Assembly: GCF_035582795.1 (NCBI RefSeq)
Contig: NC_134367.1
Span: 54,467,562 to 54,531,561, forward strand
From: Mycteria americana
Taxonomy: Eukaryota > Chordata > Aves > Ciconiiformes > Ciconiidae
DNA length: 64,000 nucleotides
Direction of reading: 5' to 3'
The notes under the pieces are model-generated. The model was not told the DNA's origin. It worked only from the letters and a program-made list of their open reading frames with translations, and ran no database searches. The translations under genes and the position numbers were made by a program. Positions 26,110 to 38,420 of this stretch are shown piece by piece (within the stretch, counting starts at the first letter, position 1; each line of letters opens with the position of its first letter).

Positions 26110-29100
26110 TATCCTAGATTTGTTGGCATGCAGTAGGATTGAAAAAGCAAGCTTTTGAGGAAAAAACTGTTTGTGATTTGCCTCAGGAAAGTAATCTTCT
26201 GGTTCATGCAAAGGAAACCAGATTGATCTGTATTAATGGTGTCTGGCAGAACATTTTCTTAGTTGCTTGCCAAAGTTTTGGTGAGGGTTTTATTGCCAAC
26301 TGTAGGAAGCGATATGAATTGATATAAAATATACAAACAACTCGGTAACCTTCTCATAGGAGTGAAGTATATATGATTAACACAATTTCTTTATTTTTGT
26401 TCCCTTCAGAGAATTCAGGAATTTGGCTCTTCCCAAAGTGTAGCAATCATGCCTAAGCATTTTATAGACTTCTAGTGAGAAACTGCCAAGCCTTAGAGGC
26501 TTGTCAAGGGCAGAGGTTGAACATTAATCTTCACCACTGTCATTTCAACTGCATCTGAGCTCCCTCTTCTGACGTTCAGATTTCTTTTTAACCCCTTAGA
26601 GGGACTGTAAAATAATCCCACCAGGTATACTCCCTGGAGCAGGTACTGCAAGTAAATCTCATCAGAGTGCTGTGGAGAGTACCGCCTGAATAGCAACTCC
26701 CTTGGCTGCAGGTCCATATCCTATAATTCCAAGCAGGGATGACTGTGGTCCTTTCTCAATAATGTAAATATTTTCTTTTTTTTTTAACTGCAGCATCTTT
26801 CTGCCACTATCTTTTGTGCAAACCCTTTCAGGGTAACTTTTTCAAATACAATTATACTAGGAATAAAAGTCCCCAGACATTTCAGCCACTTCTCCCTGAT
26901 TTACTGTATCTGGATAGCTTCCTAGGATGCTGTCCAGAACAGACACTGATTTCAAAGCTTGCACAATGTTTAAGGGAATCAGTTCTTTATTATCCTCAGA
27001 GGTATGCACTCTTCTTTAATCACACCACAATTCCTATTGTAGTTTATGTCTAAGCTGTCATCCTCAGAGGGCAACATTTTATTCATTTTTAAATACATAG
27101 ATCCATATATGAATAAACATTTCCTGTCTTTTTGGCTGCCAGGGGCTTGAGAGCATTCTTGCACTTCTTTTTTTTTTTTTTAAGTTTGTGGTAATATTTA
27201 TCTCTTTGACTGCAATTTTTTTTAACATGTAAAGATTGTCTGCATGGTCACACATCCCCTCAGACATCTCCACCCACAGCCATATTTCAGCATCCCCTCC
27301 CAGTCTCTTCAGTGTATCTGAAGTTTCATCTTCGCCAGACTTTTTTTGGCCAGAAAAGAACTCCACAGTGGCTGCTAGTTCAGCTTTAGCAAGAGAACAA
27401 ATAAGGGAAGACTACAGTCAGTTATCAGCATTTTCAGTTGACTTTGTTCCTGTTCCTACTTTATACTTAGCAGTTTTAGTCAAACTCTTTTTGGTCCAGG
27501 TGAATGGTTTTCTAGCATGGTAAAAATTCACCGCCCAGAAAGTATTCATTTTACTCATTAGATCTTGGGCATGTCTATTGCACTCCAAAGTATGCTTGCC
27601 CCTTAGGGAAGAAGAAGGGAGAAGAAATCCCACACAGTAGTTGATTGTTGTCTTTTAGGATGCATCTTATAAAAGATACAAAGATGATGGGCTGGGCTGT
27701 GCGGAACTGGTTTCATTTCTGCTAGTACAATCAGATATTAAAATCCCACTTGATCCCTAGGCTAGCAGTGAAGATCTGATGAAAAAGCAGGGAGTTATTT
27801 ATCAATTTCCTTAAGGCTTTTCCTACCAGACTACAGTCCTCTGGCCACCTCATCTTCTCTAAGCAGACCTGCTTGATAATACTCGCTTCCTAACATGGGT
27901 ACCAGCAAAAGATATGAACTAGTGATAGCAACAGTAAAAAACTTGTGAGAAAATGTTAAGAAAACAGATGAAGAACAGCATATCGAGGAACAGCCTATAC
28001 AATGGAAAGGATGGTTTTAGAAGGTTATTGGTGCACATTGAATTGAGTTTGACAAATGCTGACCATTCACAGAGCACTAAAAATAGCTAACAGGCAATTT
28101 TGTGCATATTTTCAGTAAAAACTGAGCATTGAATTATTGTTGCTATTCAGACTGATACAAAGTTTTACCATCTGTTAAACTTTTTTATATTTCAATTATT
28201 TGTCTTTTTCTACCTAGAAATACAAATTAATTATAGAGTGGGATATATACAAAAGGAAAGACCGAGAGAAAGAAGGCGGCTCCCCACAATAGCTTGGCAT
28301 GCTGAAATCTAATCTTCCAGCACTGAGATAAGTACCTAAGTTATGATGCTGCAGGCTACAGAGGGTGTAAGTTCTCCTCTGACAAAAATATCTGTCTTGG
28401 TTGGTACCACAGAGTCATCCCAAAGAATATGAATTTCCATCCTCATCCTCTTTCTCTCACTTTCATTCTGACCATAAATTTCATCCTGAACTGGAAAGTT
28501 TCTCCATCTGAAGTCAAAACCAATATGTTCATGGGAAAAATTTTGGTTTCAAACTTTCATTTTCAAATAAAAAATAATTACTGCCAAAGTCTGCAATCAT
28601 CTCTATTCGAGTGTAGTAGCTGCTAATGACAGCTATGCTGCAGGATTATACACCATATATCCATAAGGACTGGTGCTTTGTATTTCTTGTTTGTCTTGGA
28701 TGTATTAGTCTTGTCTTCCTCTGGACTCTTCAGGAGCTGCTGTATTGCAGCTCCACTGGGCACAAAGAGGTAGAAGATGAAGTTCAGACAAGGCTTATGC
28801 AGGCTTGGCATTCTACCACTGTGTTTTCTAACCCCAAGGTTAGCAGGGTTAGACAGTCAGTGCTGAAAACAATGGCCTAATTGAAAACAATTCCCTAATC
28901 TGTAAAGCAGCTTCTGTGAATGCTGTCACAACTAGAGACTCAGAACTCTGAGTGTAGACACTGACTCTCCCCAGCTCATTTGCTTTGCAGCTGGTATATT
29001 CAAGCACTGGTGTGACCTCTTTATGCCTTTCCCTCTATACGTTTTTATTCTTGAGTGTAGAGACATAAATGTATTATTATGTATTCCTTTCTGTGGTATC

Positions 29101-32100
29101 AATACTGATTACGCTTGAGTGTACTACACCATTCATAATGGCAGAAAAGGTTGTGAATAGATGCTATTTGAAGGTAGCTACTGTTCTGAGAGGAGAAGAT
29201 AGTTGTGATTAGATGCTCTCATTTCTATGCATGATTCTTGACCCTGAAAAGAAACTAATACCAAAGCCTTTCTCCTCTGATGATGGAACCAAATATCTGA
29301 GAACCTACCATGTTTATTCTCTTGCCAGGGATCACACAGACCAATGATAAGAGAAAAAAAATCGAAATAGTATAACATGGTGGATAGTGCTTTATGGAAC
29401 AGAGAAATGTGACTGACAATTTGGTAGGCCCTTTAGAGACTAATGAACTAGGTGAAAAGAAACATTAAAAAGTTATAACATCGAGAAGATTTAAGCACTA
29501 AGCAGAATAATATTGAATTATCTAATGTACAAACATTCTCCTCCAATTATAGGGAAAAAAAAGAAAGAACAAGAGAACACTTTTTTGACAGAGTATCCCA
29601 GAAAAAAATCCTGGATATGAGAATCAAATACACCATTTAGATGGGAGTTTCAAGTTCTTCTAGGTTATGTTCACTATACAGGCATATGTTTAAAAACACT
29701 CATTGTGAAAAACAGCAACTATCCTTGTGTAAACTAGCTATAAGAGAGTATTCATTATGTTGAACACTCAAGTCTAGCATTACACAAACAAAGCCTCTGT
29801 TGTGATACCATCCAACAGGACACAACACGATCCTGCAGTGATAAGGCAGATAGAGTTTGCAGTGTTTAGCGTGATGGGCTGCTCTTTACAATGTGGCAAT
29901 AAACGCAATGTATACTTGTCTACATGGTCATTGAGCAATTGACGATTGAAGTTGAGACCTACAGACAATGCTCAAAGTATTAGTAAGGAAATACAAATAA
30001 CTGGCCTATTTAATGTCCATACAATATCCTGTCCTTTTTCCAGATCGTCAGAGACTTCTGCTGGTATCTAAGCCTGCAGTGCCCAAATGAGTATCAGCTG
30101 CAGGCTCTCTTACAGATCTATCAGTTGTAAACTAGGTATAAGAATAGATGTGGAAGGGATGTGAATTTCTTTCAGGTTAATGGACGCATTACTAACCACC
30201 TAGACTCCATCTGGGGTTCTGAGCCCTGACTTGGGAAATGCAAATCTAAGCCTTGAAATGTTGTGCTGATTGAGGCCTCAGGAAAACTGCATGCATAAGC
30301 AGCGGGACAGTATGCAGTGATTTGCTTTGTTCTTGAGGCAAGGAGGGGGGGACGGGCGGGAGGCAAACTGAATAGCTCTTCTATGACACAGTATGAGAGG
30401 AAAAGGCAATAATAAACAAGATCTCAAGAGCATATAACAATCAGTACATTCCAATACAGAGAATGCATCTTAAAATGCTTTCTTGGGTTGAATGGCAAGG
30501 TAAATCAATGGGAGAGGCTTGAAATTTCTTCCAAATGAGCTGTGAGAGGATCCCAACCTTTACATCAGTCCCTTGATCCACGGGCTCCCAAGGACAATTG
30601 CTAGAGCCACAGAGAGAGTATGCCATGCTGATGTCCAGGGCATTGTTCAGGAGAAAGGGGTGACAGGGGTGTCATTGGGAGCACTCATGTCCACTTCTCA
30701 TCAGATCCATTGCCCAGAGTGAAGAGTTTAAGAAGCTGCTTCTTGCAATCTCCCCTTTCCAATACTCATTCCTGCAGCATCAAGTGTGCATTCCTCCAGC
30801 TCCTCACATGAACAGCTTCCCAAGGCTACCCATATGGCCAAATAGTCCTGAGGTTGGTGAACAAATGAAATTGTTCATTCCATTTCACTGTTCTCAGCTT
30901 CCCTACCCCTGCAGCAGGCCCATGCCTTTCCTCGTAATTCTATTGAAAAGGCTCCCAACAATCTCTCCAAGCAAGATCCAGCAGGAAAGCAGGAGCCACA
31001 CATCTCTCTCTCTCTCAGAGAGCAATATAAACACAGACTCTGCAGTAGACTTCACATTCATAAAAATCCAATTCAGAAAAGGTGATTTAAGGGATTTAGG
31101 AATATAGATTGAAACTTACAAGGCTTTTGCTCTACAGCTGAACCCAACCTCAGTCTTCCTGGGGACCCCAAGATAATGTATTTCACCAGTCATCTGCCTA
31201 AATTCTGCCGTCCCAAGATGGGGATGAAACTTTTCTTCCTCGCTATGATTTTGTGAGGATAAAATCCACTGATGATCATGAGGTGCTCAGATACAGTGAT
31301 ACAGACCCTAAAAACAGAATATCAAATATAGTCCCAGACTACATTTCTGCCAATATTTTAATTTCAGATGTGAATTCCACACCATTTGCAGTGCTGCTGT
31401 GTAAAAGCTTAGCTTCGATTAAGGTGCTTTGTATGAGCCGTCATGAGCCAGTACGTCCTGTCTTCACTAATCTTTTTTCCTCTTTCCTTACCTTCCCTTC
31501 TGCCTGTACCAGAGCTGCAGGGATTTTAGACTTGAAGTATAGCTCTGAGCTCATGAAAAGTAAGTTTTGTTCTCCCCTTTCTGCTGACATTTTGTGTGAC
31601 CCCAGGGAAATCATTTAACCCGTTTGTTTCCCATGCACAAAAAGAGAGTGAGGATGTTTTCATTGTCACATCCACCACTACGATACAGCAAGCTCTCCCA
31701 GCTGCCTCCAGCTATGTTTGCAGACAGTGAACCTTGTCTGCATCTTGTCTGAGGCCGTTGAACACCACCATGGCCATAATACAGAAGAGGAGCAGTTAAC
31801 AGATGGTGGCAGTAACGCCAGGCCCCGAGCCATTCAGAGGAGATCCCCTGGCTTTGAGGTTATGAGGAGAAAGGTGGTGCTTTCCACCCACCTTAATCCT
31901 ACTTCCATATGGCTTTGGGGAAGGACTGCAAAGAAAGAGGAAGGCAGCTGCCAGCTAACAGGAATAACAGCAGCCAAACCGGGAAGTGCCGGACATTTGC
32001 ACCTTTAGAGGTTTTCTTGAAGTCTTTTTTTGCTCTGTGCCAATTGGAGGCTTGCTCTGGTCCTGGCTGATCTTCTCCCCAGCTTCGCAGAGCACCTTGT

Positions 32101-32370
32101 CCCCTCCCTGCCTCCTCCCAGCCTGCCCCCCAACACTCTTCCATTCCCCTGGGGTGTCCTCCTCCCTGACAAGCTGCCCCTTTCCCACCCCCTGAAAAGG
32201 GGAACGCTTTTGTGGCTGTTTCTGCTTGTGCTGCCATGCTCTCTTCCCCATTCCTGTGTTTGTCTTGTCTAACTGTAAACCTTGGGCGTGGGGGGAGCTA
32301 CCTACTACTCAGCATTTGACTGTCACCCTGAAAAGCTTTACTTTGATGGCCCTGCTACTCTAATAAACAT
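26110..32370. other. Non-coding, no gene seen
   Basis: Intergenic sequence with chance ORFs only. A (TC)n stretch lies near 31000-31016. No repeat family was recognised by eye, though older CR1 debris below visual detection is likely. Confidence 0.55.
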
Positions 32371-32429
32371 TATTAGTATTAGTATTAGTATTAGTATTAG
32401 TATTAGTATTAGTATTAGTATTAGTATTT
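32371..32429. repeat. (TATTAG)n hexanucleotide repeat
   Basis: Nearly ten perfect head-to-tail copies of TATTAG. Both strands translate as alternating Ile/Ser or Leu/Ile, which makes spurious ORFs. A hexamer microsatellite; no repeat-element context recognised. Confidence 0.97.
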
Positions 32430-35400
32430 GCAAAAAGGTAAGAAGACTAACACAGAGGGATGGTGGATCTTCCACAGGGCTGTTGGACCTGGTTACAAAA
32501 CAGTTCTCAGAAAAGCAAATTTCTACAATTTCCATGTATTCTTTGTTATCAATTATCATTAAACTTAGTCAGAAAACAAAGCACTTTAGATACTAACCCT
32601 GTGAAAGCTGCTTGGAAGAGAACAATATGTATCTGCCTAACATCATTAATAGAACTAATAAAAGCAGAGTGCAACGGCAAGTGCAGCCATCAATGAGGTT
32701 TTCAATAACTTCTTTGGAAACGAGAGCTGGCTTGATTTTCTGTTCAGAAATATGCAAATATAGTGGTGATTTGAGTAGTGCAAGACTACCTTTCACATTT
32801 TCTCCTGATCCTATACATGTGCTGCTTCAGTGGGTAAGATCTAGTAAATACCAAACCATGTCTTCATTAATGAAGTGTAAGAGTAACTTAAAATGTGTAT
32901 TGATTTTAGCAAGGACACCTTTCAGAAATCTCATCTACAGTTGACATATCTAAACACACATGCCGAGTAAAGCAGAATTAAAACCAGAACTAGAGTTGCT
33001 CTTATCTCTGTTTAACTGCAGCAAGTTTGTGATACTTGTAAAGGGTTGTGTATGATGAATGGATTAGTGAGTCAATGCATAGCAGATATATTTGTGTGCA
33101 GATGTACTTGTAGATATACAGATTTGGGTTTTGAAGTACAAAATTTAAGGTGAAAAACATCGTGTTTGGAAGACTTCCTCCACATCTAATTGAACCAGCA
33201 ATCTATCATCAGTTACTAAAAATAAAATTAAGAAATACCGGGTCTGAATGCTTGTATTAGTTTATATTCTGTTACATTTTCTGAAGACTCTGACAACTGC
33301 TCAAGTACAATTGTGAGAGTATAACATTTGTACAGCATTTCTGCAGAGCTGGAGACGAATTCCACCCAAGGAAACCAATGACATTGCAAAGTATTTTTAT
33401 ATAAAGAGATTTCCAAGTAACTCAAACCAAACAGAAAATAAATGCAGATATAAAAATAAAACCACTGCATTTTTTCATTCCCTTGTCAAACTTGTTGATA
33501 TCTCTGTGGGGCCACCCATGAAGGTTTGAGGAAGAGAAAGAAGCAGGGTGATTTGCCCTGGACTTCGTTTTGAGGCATCAGAAGGGAAGCAACTCACTAC
33601 ATTATGATACATTTCGATACATCCAAAGATGCAGCTTGTGAGAAGCCCACTTTTTGCTCTGAGGCTCGCGGACCTTGTGCTCCGCTAATAATTTACTTGC
33701 CAGCCCCTGCTCTCCCACCCATGGGCACAGGGCCGCCCACTGGGGCAGCGAGCTGGAGTCCTCCCCACCAAACAGTACTGCCAGAAACACCTCGGGGGGC
33801 ACCTAACGCACCCCCGAGATGTGCAGTTCCTACAGAGTGAGTGAAATGTCCTGTCCCCAGCACTTCTCCGATGGTAGCAATGAGCTGGAGACCACAGCCT
33901 TGTACCACCGGTCTGTATCAACACCCAGGCAAACTTAAATTGTGTTTCCTGCCTTGTCGCAGCAGAAAAAGATAAAGGGAACCCACAGCTTGGAGAAAGG
34001 TGTGGTCAGCCTTCCTCCTCTTTTTACCCTTTTGTTGGCCGCGCAGCTGGATGTAGTTTGTATTTCTGAGGAGAAACAGCCAGATAATACAATCATTTCC
34101 CAGTCTCAGGTGCTGTGGTGCCAAAACCTGCCCTCTGAAACCTTTCAGACAGCCTGGCTTCTTCTAATCATACACAATGCCTTTTTGAGATACAATTGTC
34201 TGCTCTGAAGCACAACCTGATGGTAGAGAACAAAGAAAGCTTCCTTTCCTGGGACGAGGAGCAGCACAGTGAGGGGCAGGGTAGCTGTGCTTGCTGACAA
34301 CGGTACTAAAGGACAGTGGCATTACAGCTTGGTGACACTACTGCAGAGCTGAGTGTCTGGGACAAGAGTGTCCTTCCCCTCTGCTCCACTGGCCAGGTCC
34401 AGCCAAACCCACCTCAGCTCCTGGCTCCTTCTTCACCCCTGTCAGCCATGCTCCTCTTTCTCCTCAAGCAAGTGCCAAAGCAGCATAGAGCTTCTGCATG
34501 TGTAGGGTCACTTGTGGACCTGGAGGTCCTGAGAAGGGGGCAGGGGGAAGTAGGAGAAGAGGAAGGGTTTGTGCTGGAAACAGGGTCCTGCACCCTGAGG
34601 GGAGGAGGGCAGGAGTCTCCCTGTGCCCTACCCTCTATAAAGAGGTTTTATATGAGGTGTGAAGTATGAGAGGTGAGATATGAAAGCCTTCCAAGGACTG
34701 GTCTCTGCTCTATCTGGGGAATGATGAGCTCATAAAGAAGAAAGAAGCTGTCCTTATCCAAATCTCCCAAGAAACCCACTGACCCCTTGCTCGAAAAGTT
34801 TGATAGCACTATAATATGTGTTTATACCTTGAGACATTGTTAGTATCAATATGTGAAGACTCAAATTGTGTTTTCCATAAAGAACAAACTTTGCAGAGTG
34901 GATGCTCTCAATTTGCCTGCTTAAGCCAATTTGCAGCTCCATTTTGAATCTGCCTGAACCTGAGTTTCTGTTTGTCACCACCAGAGAAGTTGCAGCCTGT
35001 AGAAGAACTGAATTTCACTTTGTTGCAAATGTGCAAAGCCTGGAAGGGGATTTCAAAAAGCATGATGTTACCTGTTTTCTTTGGGCACTGAAAATCCAAC
35101 TGCACATCCAGTGATAATTGTGGCTTTTCCATCATCTTTGGCTTGAATTTTTCCTGCCCTTACTAGTGTGGAGGTGCTTCATGCTTGCTGCTCACAGTCT
35201 TCCAGACCACCCATGACTGCAACTCAAATGTTCTTGTATGTACAAACTTCACAATGCTTAAGAATACAAAAAGTTCCCATGATTATGTTTCATAAAATTC
35301 ATATTTAAAGGAAAACATTTCAGTATTTTTCAGTAATGTGAATGCAGTATTAGGCTTATAAGCATTTAAATGAGTCAGATGCTCTATTAGTCCATTTCAG

Positions 35401-37016
35401 AAATTTTTCCTTGTACATGAATGAAAAATCTAAATGGAAATGGTTCTGCAAGAAATAGTGCTGAACATAGCCATATGAAAAGCAATCTAAAAATCCTGAC
35501 AGAGGTAAAGAAAACGAAATTAAAGTGCCCATGATGTATGGGGGTCTAAGAATGAAAGATAAATTGTTCCTTGCATGTGCTGTGTCAAAGCAGTTGTTCC
35601 TCCAAAGCTCTTTACAGGCTTTATGCCCACACACCGAGTGAGCTGCACATCCTCCCTAGCAAAGCTGAGCAAGATGCAGAAAGGGGAACTCTGCTCAGGG
35701 ACTGCTAAGATTAAAGCACCTCAGAGGCTTAAATTTGCACTTTTTCTGTCCTTGTGCTAACTGATAAAGCACTGTCAGCCCACAAAGATAGGCTTGATCC
35801 CACAGAGATTTCAGACTCCAAAGAACTACCAATAAATCCAAGGACAAAAACTGAAATCAATGGAGTAACCAGTCATTGCTCTGCACTGGTAGGTGTAATA
35901 GCAAAGGAGGGTTTTAAGGAAGCATACGAAGGAAGATAATAATACATTTTGCGGAGCTCCTCATAAGCATGAGAGGCAGTATGGCAAAAAGGACATAATT
36001 GCCACTTTGAAGATTAAAAACCGGGTAATAGAGACCAGCATCATGACATAATTTGAGGAAGACACAAGATTTCACTGCTTGAATGTATGTGTTTTGTGTA
36101 GCGTGGTATGCCCAGGAGATGAAAAGGGACTGACTTAAATAAAAATGAGGAAGTGGGAATGAGAAGTTTTAAGAAAAGAGAACTATAAATCCTGTAAGAA
36201 TAGCTGCTATAAAAAGGACATTTACATGCTAAGGAAGAAATAAAGGATACAGCTGAAGATTGTCAAAATAGCTCTAAGCCAAATGTGAAATAGTTTCCAG
36301 TAATTCAGACCCCTCATGGGCAGGCAGGTCCTGGGCTCTCCCGTGCAAGGGGAGCGCGCTGAGGCTGGCGCGGTATGACGGCATGTCCTCCAGTATGCTC
36401 TCCGTGTTTCACATGCCAGTCAGTGAAAAGGAAACGGATTGCAGGGGAAATCGCCATCTGCTTTTGTCAATAAAAGACCGCGTGCGTGGCTGGAGCCTAA
36501 ACATCTGAAGCCAGCCTTTTATGGCTGCATGGGGGGAAATGGGAGACCTTACTAAAGTGTGAGAAAGTATAATTTAAAAGGAATAAACAAAAATTACTAT
36601 GACACAGCTTCATCTGCTCTGTATAGACTCTAACACAGTATCATAGAAGGCATGGGAACTTATAAAGGCAGGAGTTCACATTAAACCTATGATTTTCTCA
36701 GCTTCCTAGGACCTAGTTTCAAGAACATTATTACAGATATTGTTGTCTCACACTTTAATGTAATTTGTACTGTACAGGGAAAAAAAGATTGTAAAGTTTC
36801 TCTTTCCTATAAATGTGTTACGGAGGCATTTGTATGCCCCATTTACTGAAAGCACATCACAATCTTTGGTGTATTTATTCTTCCAAGGCACATAAGAGGG
36901 TGTATTAATATCCATGTTTCATAAACCATTTAACTGAGGCACAAGGTCAGAGGAATGCAACATCTTGAAATTGAAGTGAGTATAGGCATAGCTGAGGCGG
37001 CACTATAAACAAAATC
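32430..37016. other. Non-coding, no gene seen
   Basis: Mostly AT-rich. Two more GC-rich patches stand out, at about 33660-33840 and 36310-36540; neither contains a convincing ORF. The second has several CpGs (GAGCGCGCTGAGG, GGCGCGGTATGACGG) and could be a regulatory element. Confidence 0.55.
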
Positions 37017-37674
37017 ACACACCGCATCACACAGAACCACAGCACGGCTGACGTGGGAAGGCCCCTCTGGGGATCGTCTGGTCCAACCCCCCTGCTCAAG
37101 CAGGGTCACCTACAGCCGGTTGCCCAGGACTGCGTCCAGGTGACTTTTGAAGATCTCTAGGGATGGAGACTCCACAGTCTCTCCTTGGCAACTGAGGAGA
37201 CTCTGGCTGGCCTATCTGGCTGGCCCCAGATCCTTCTTCTTGCCCTTCTTGGTGATAGGAGTGACACTTGCTTCCTTCCAGTACTCAGGATTCTGCCCCA
37301 ATCACCACAACCTTTCAAAGATAACCAAGAGTATCCTTGCAGTGACATCAGGATGCTCCCTCAACTCTTGTGGGTAAATCCCATCAGATCCCATGGGCTT
37401 GTATACATTGAGTTTGTTTAAATGTTCCTTTCAATGGGGTCCTCCTCCACCAAGGATAAGTCTTCCTTGCTCCAGACTTTCCCTTTGATCTCAGAGGCCT
37501 GGTGTTCCTGAAGACTGGTCTTACCAGCAAAGACTGAGGTGAAGAAGGCATTCAGTAGCTTGGTGTCTTCTGTATCCTTTGTCAACAGGGTTCCTGCCCC
37601 ATTAAGTAGCAGGCCCACATTTTCTCTAGTCTTCCTTTTGCTGCTGATGTACTTGTAGAAGCCCTTCTCGTCCC
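37017..37674 (-). mobile_element. CR1 LINE, minus strand, part 1 (internally deleted)
   Basis: Read on the minus strand, 37017-37190 is the CR1 3' end: GGGGGGTTGGACCAGACGAT with its TGCTTGAGCAGG lead-in. From about 37195 to 37674 the sequence is instead from inside ORF2. A conceptual minus-strand stretch at 37418-37618 reads LLNAFFTSVFAGKTS and KVWSKEDLSLVEEDP, typical of the CR1 region ahead of the reverse transcriptase. The RT core that should separate these pieces is missing, so the copy carries an internal deletion with a join near 37190. It is interrupted by the LTR at 37675-38237 and continues after it. Confidence 0.85.
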
Positions 37675-38036
37675 TGTCCTGGTTTCAGCTGGGATAGAGT
37701 TAATTTTCTTCCTAGTAGCTGGTATAGTGCTGTGTTTTGGATTTAGTGTAATAATGATAACACACTGATATTTTAGTTGTTGCTAAGTAGTGCTTATAAT
37801 AGTCAAGGACTTTTCATCTTCCCGTGCTCTACCAGGTGCACAAGAAGCTGGAAGGGAGCACAGCCAGGACAGCTGATCCAAACTGGCCAAAGGGCTATTC
37901 CATACCATATGAGTCATGTTCAGTATATAAACTGGGGGACTTGGCTGGGAAACAGCAGTCGCTGCTTGGGGATGGGATGGGTGTCAGTTGGCGGGTGGCC
38001 AGCAAATGCATTGTGCATCACTTGTTTTGTATATTC

Positions 38037-38075
<39 letters not shown>

Positions 38076-38237
38076 CATTTTCTCTTCCTCTGCTGTCCTA
38101 TTAAACTGTCTTTATCTCAACCCATGGGTTTTACTTTTTTTTGTTCCCCCGATTCTCTCCCCCATCCTACTGGGGGCGGGGAGGGTGAGCGAGCGGCTGT
38201 GTGGTGCTTAGCTGCCAACGGGGGTTAAATCATGACA
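37675..38237 (+). mobile_element. Solo LTR of an avian endogenous retrovirus
   Basis: This 563-bp element begins TGTCCTGGTTTCAGCTGGGA and ends AAATCATGACA, so it has TG...CA termini with TGTC/GACA inverted ends. It carries a TATA box (TATATAAA, 37924-37931), an ATTAAA poly(A) signal (38100-38105) and a GT/T-rich region after it, with an (ATT)n run at 38038-38075. No internal retroviral sequence flanks it, so it is a solo LTR left by recombination. Five-base flanks are gtccc and acccc, so a target duplication is degraded or absent. I recognise this LTR as a repeat common in many non-galliform birds, possibly ERVL-like; the family name is unsure. It is inserted in, and younger than, the minus-strand CR1. 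Confidence 0.85.
38038..38075. repeat. (ATT)n microsatellite inside the LTR
   Basis: About 12.7 uninterrupted ATT units lie between the TATA box and the poly(A) signal of the solo LTR. Family members commonly carry a shorter ATT run here, so this is probably an expansion of the LTR's own sequence. Confidence 0.95.
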
Positions 38238-38420
38238 ACCCCTCACCAGACTCAAGTCCACGTGGCCTTTGGCTTTCCTAACCCCATCCCTGCACACTGT
38301 CTCTATATTCCTCCTGGGTCACCTGCTTCTTCCTCTTGAGTGTTTTCTTGTTATGTTCGAGTTTAGTCAGGAGCTTCTTGTTTATCCATGCAGCCCTCCT
38401 GCTGCCTTTGCTTGACAGTG
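38238..38420 (-). mobile_element. CR1 LINE, minus strand, part 2 (after the LTR)
   Basis: The CR1 sequence resumes immediately after the LTR (CTCACCAGACTCAAGTCCAC, CTATATTCCTCCTGGGTCA, CAGGAGCTTCTTGTTTATCC) and fades out near 38420. It is the 5'-ward continuation of the element at 37017-37674, from the ORF2 region encoding the end of the endonuclease or linker. Confidence 0.8.

Noticed and set aside
32282..32596. 104-codon frame with repeated Ile-Ser
   Set aside because: Translation of the TATTAG microsatellite.
37777..38228. Two overlapping open frames of 134-144 codons (+)
   Set aside because: They lie inside the non-coding solo LTR and include the (ATT)n run translated as Ile or Tyr repeats.
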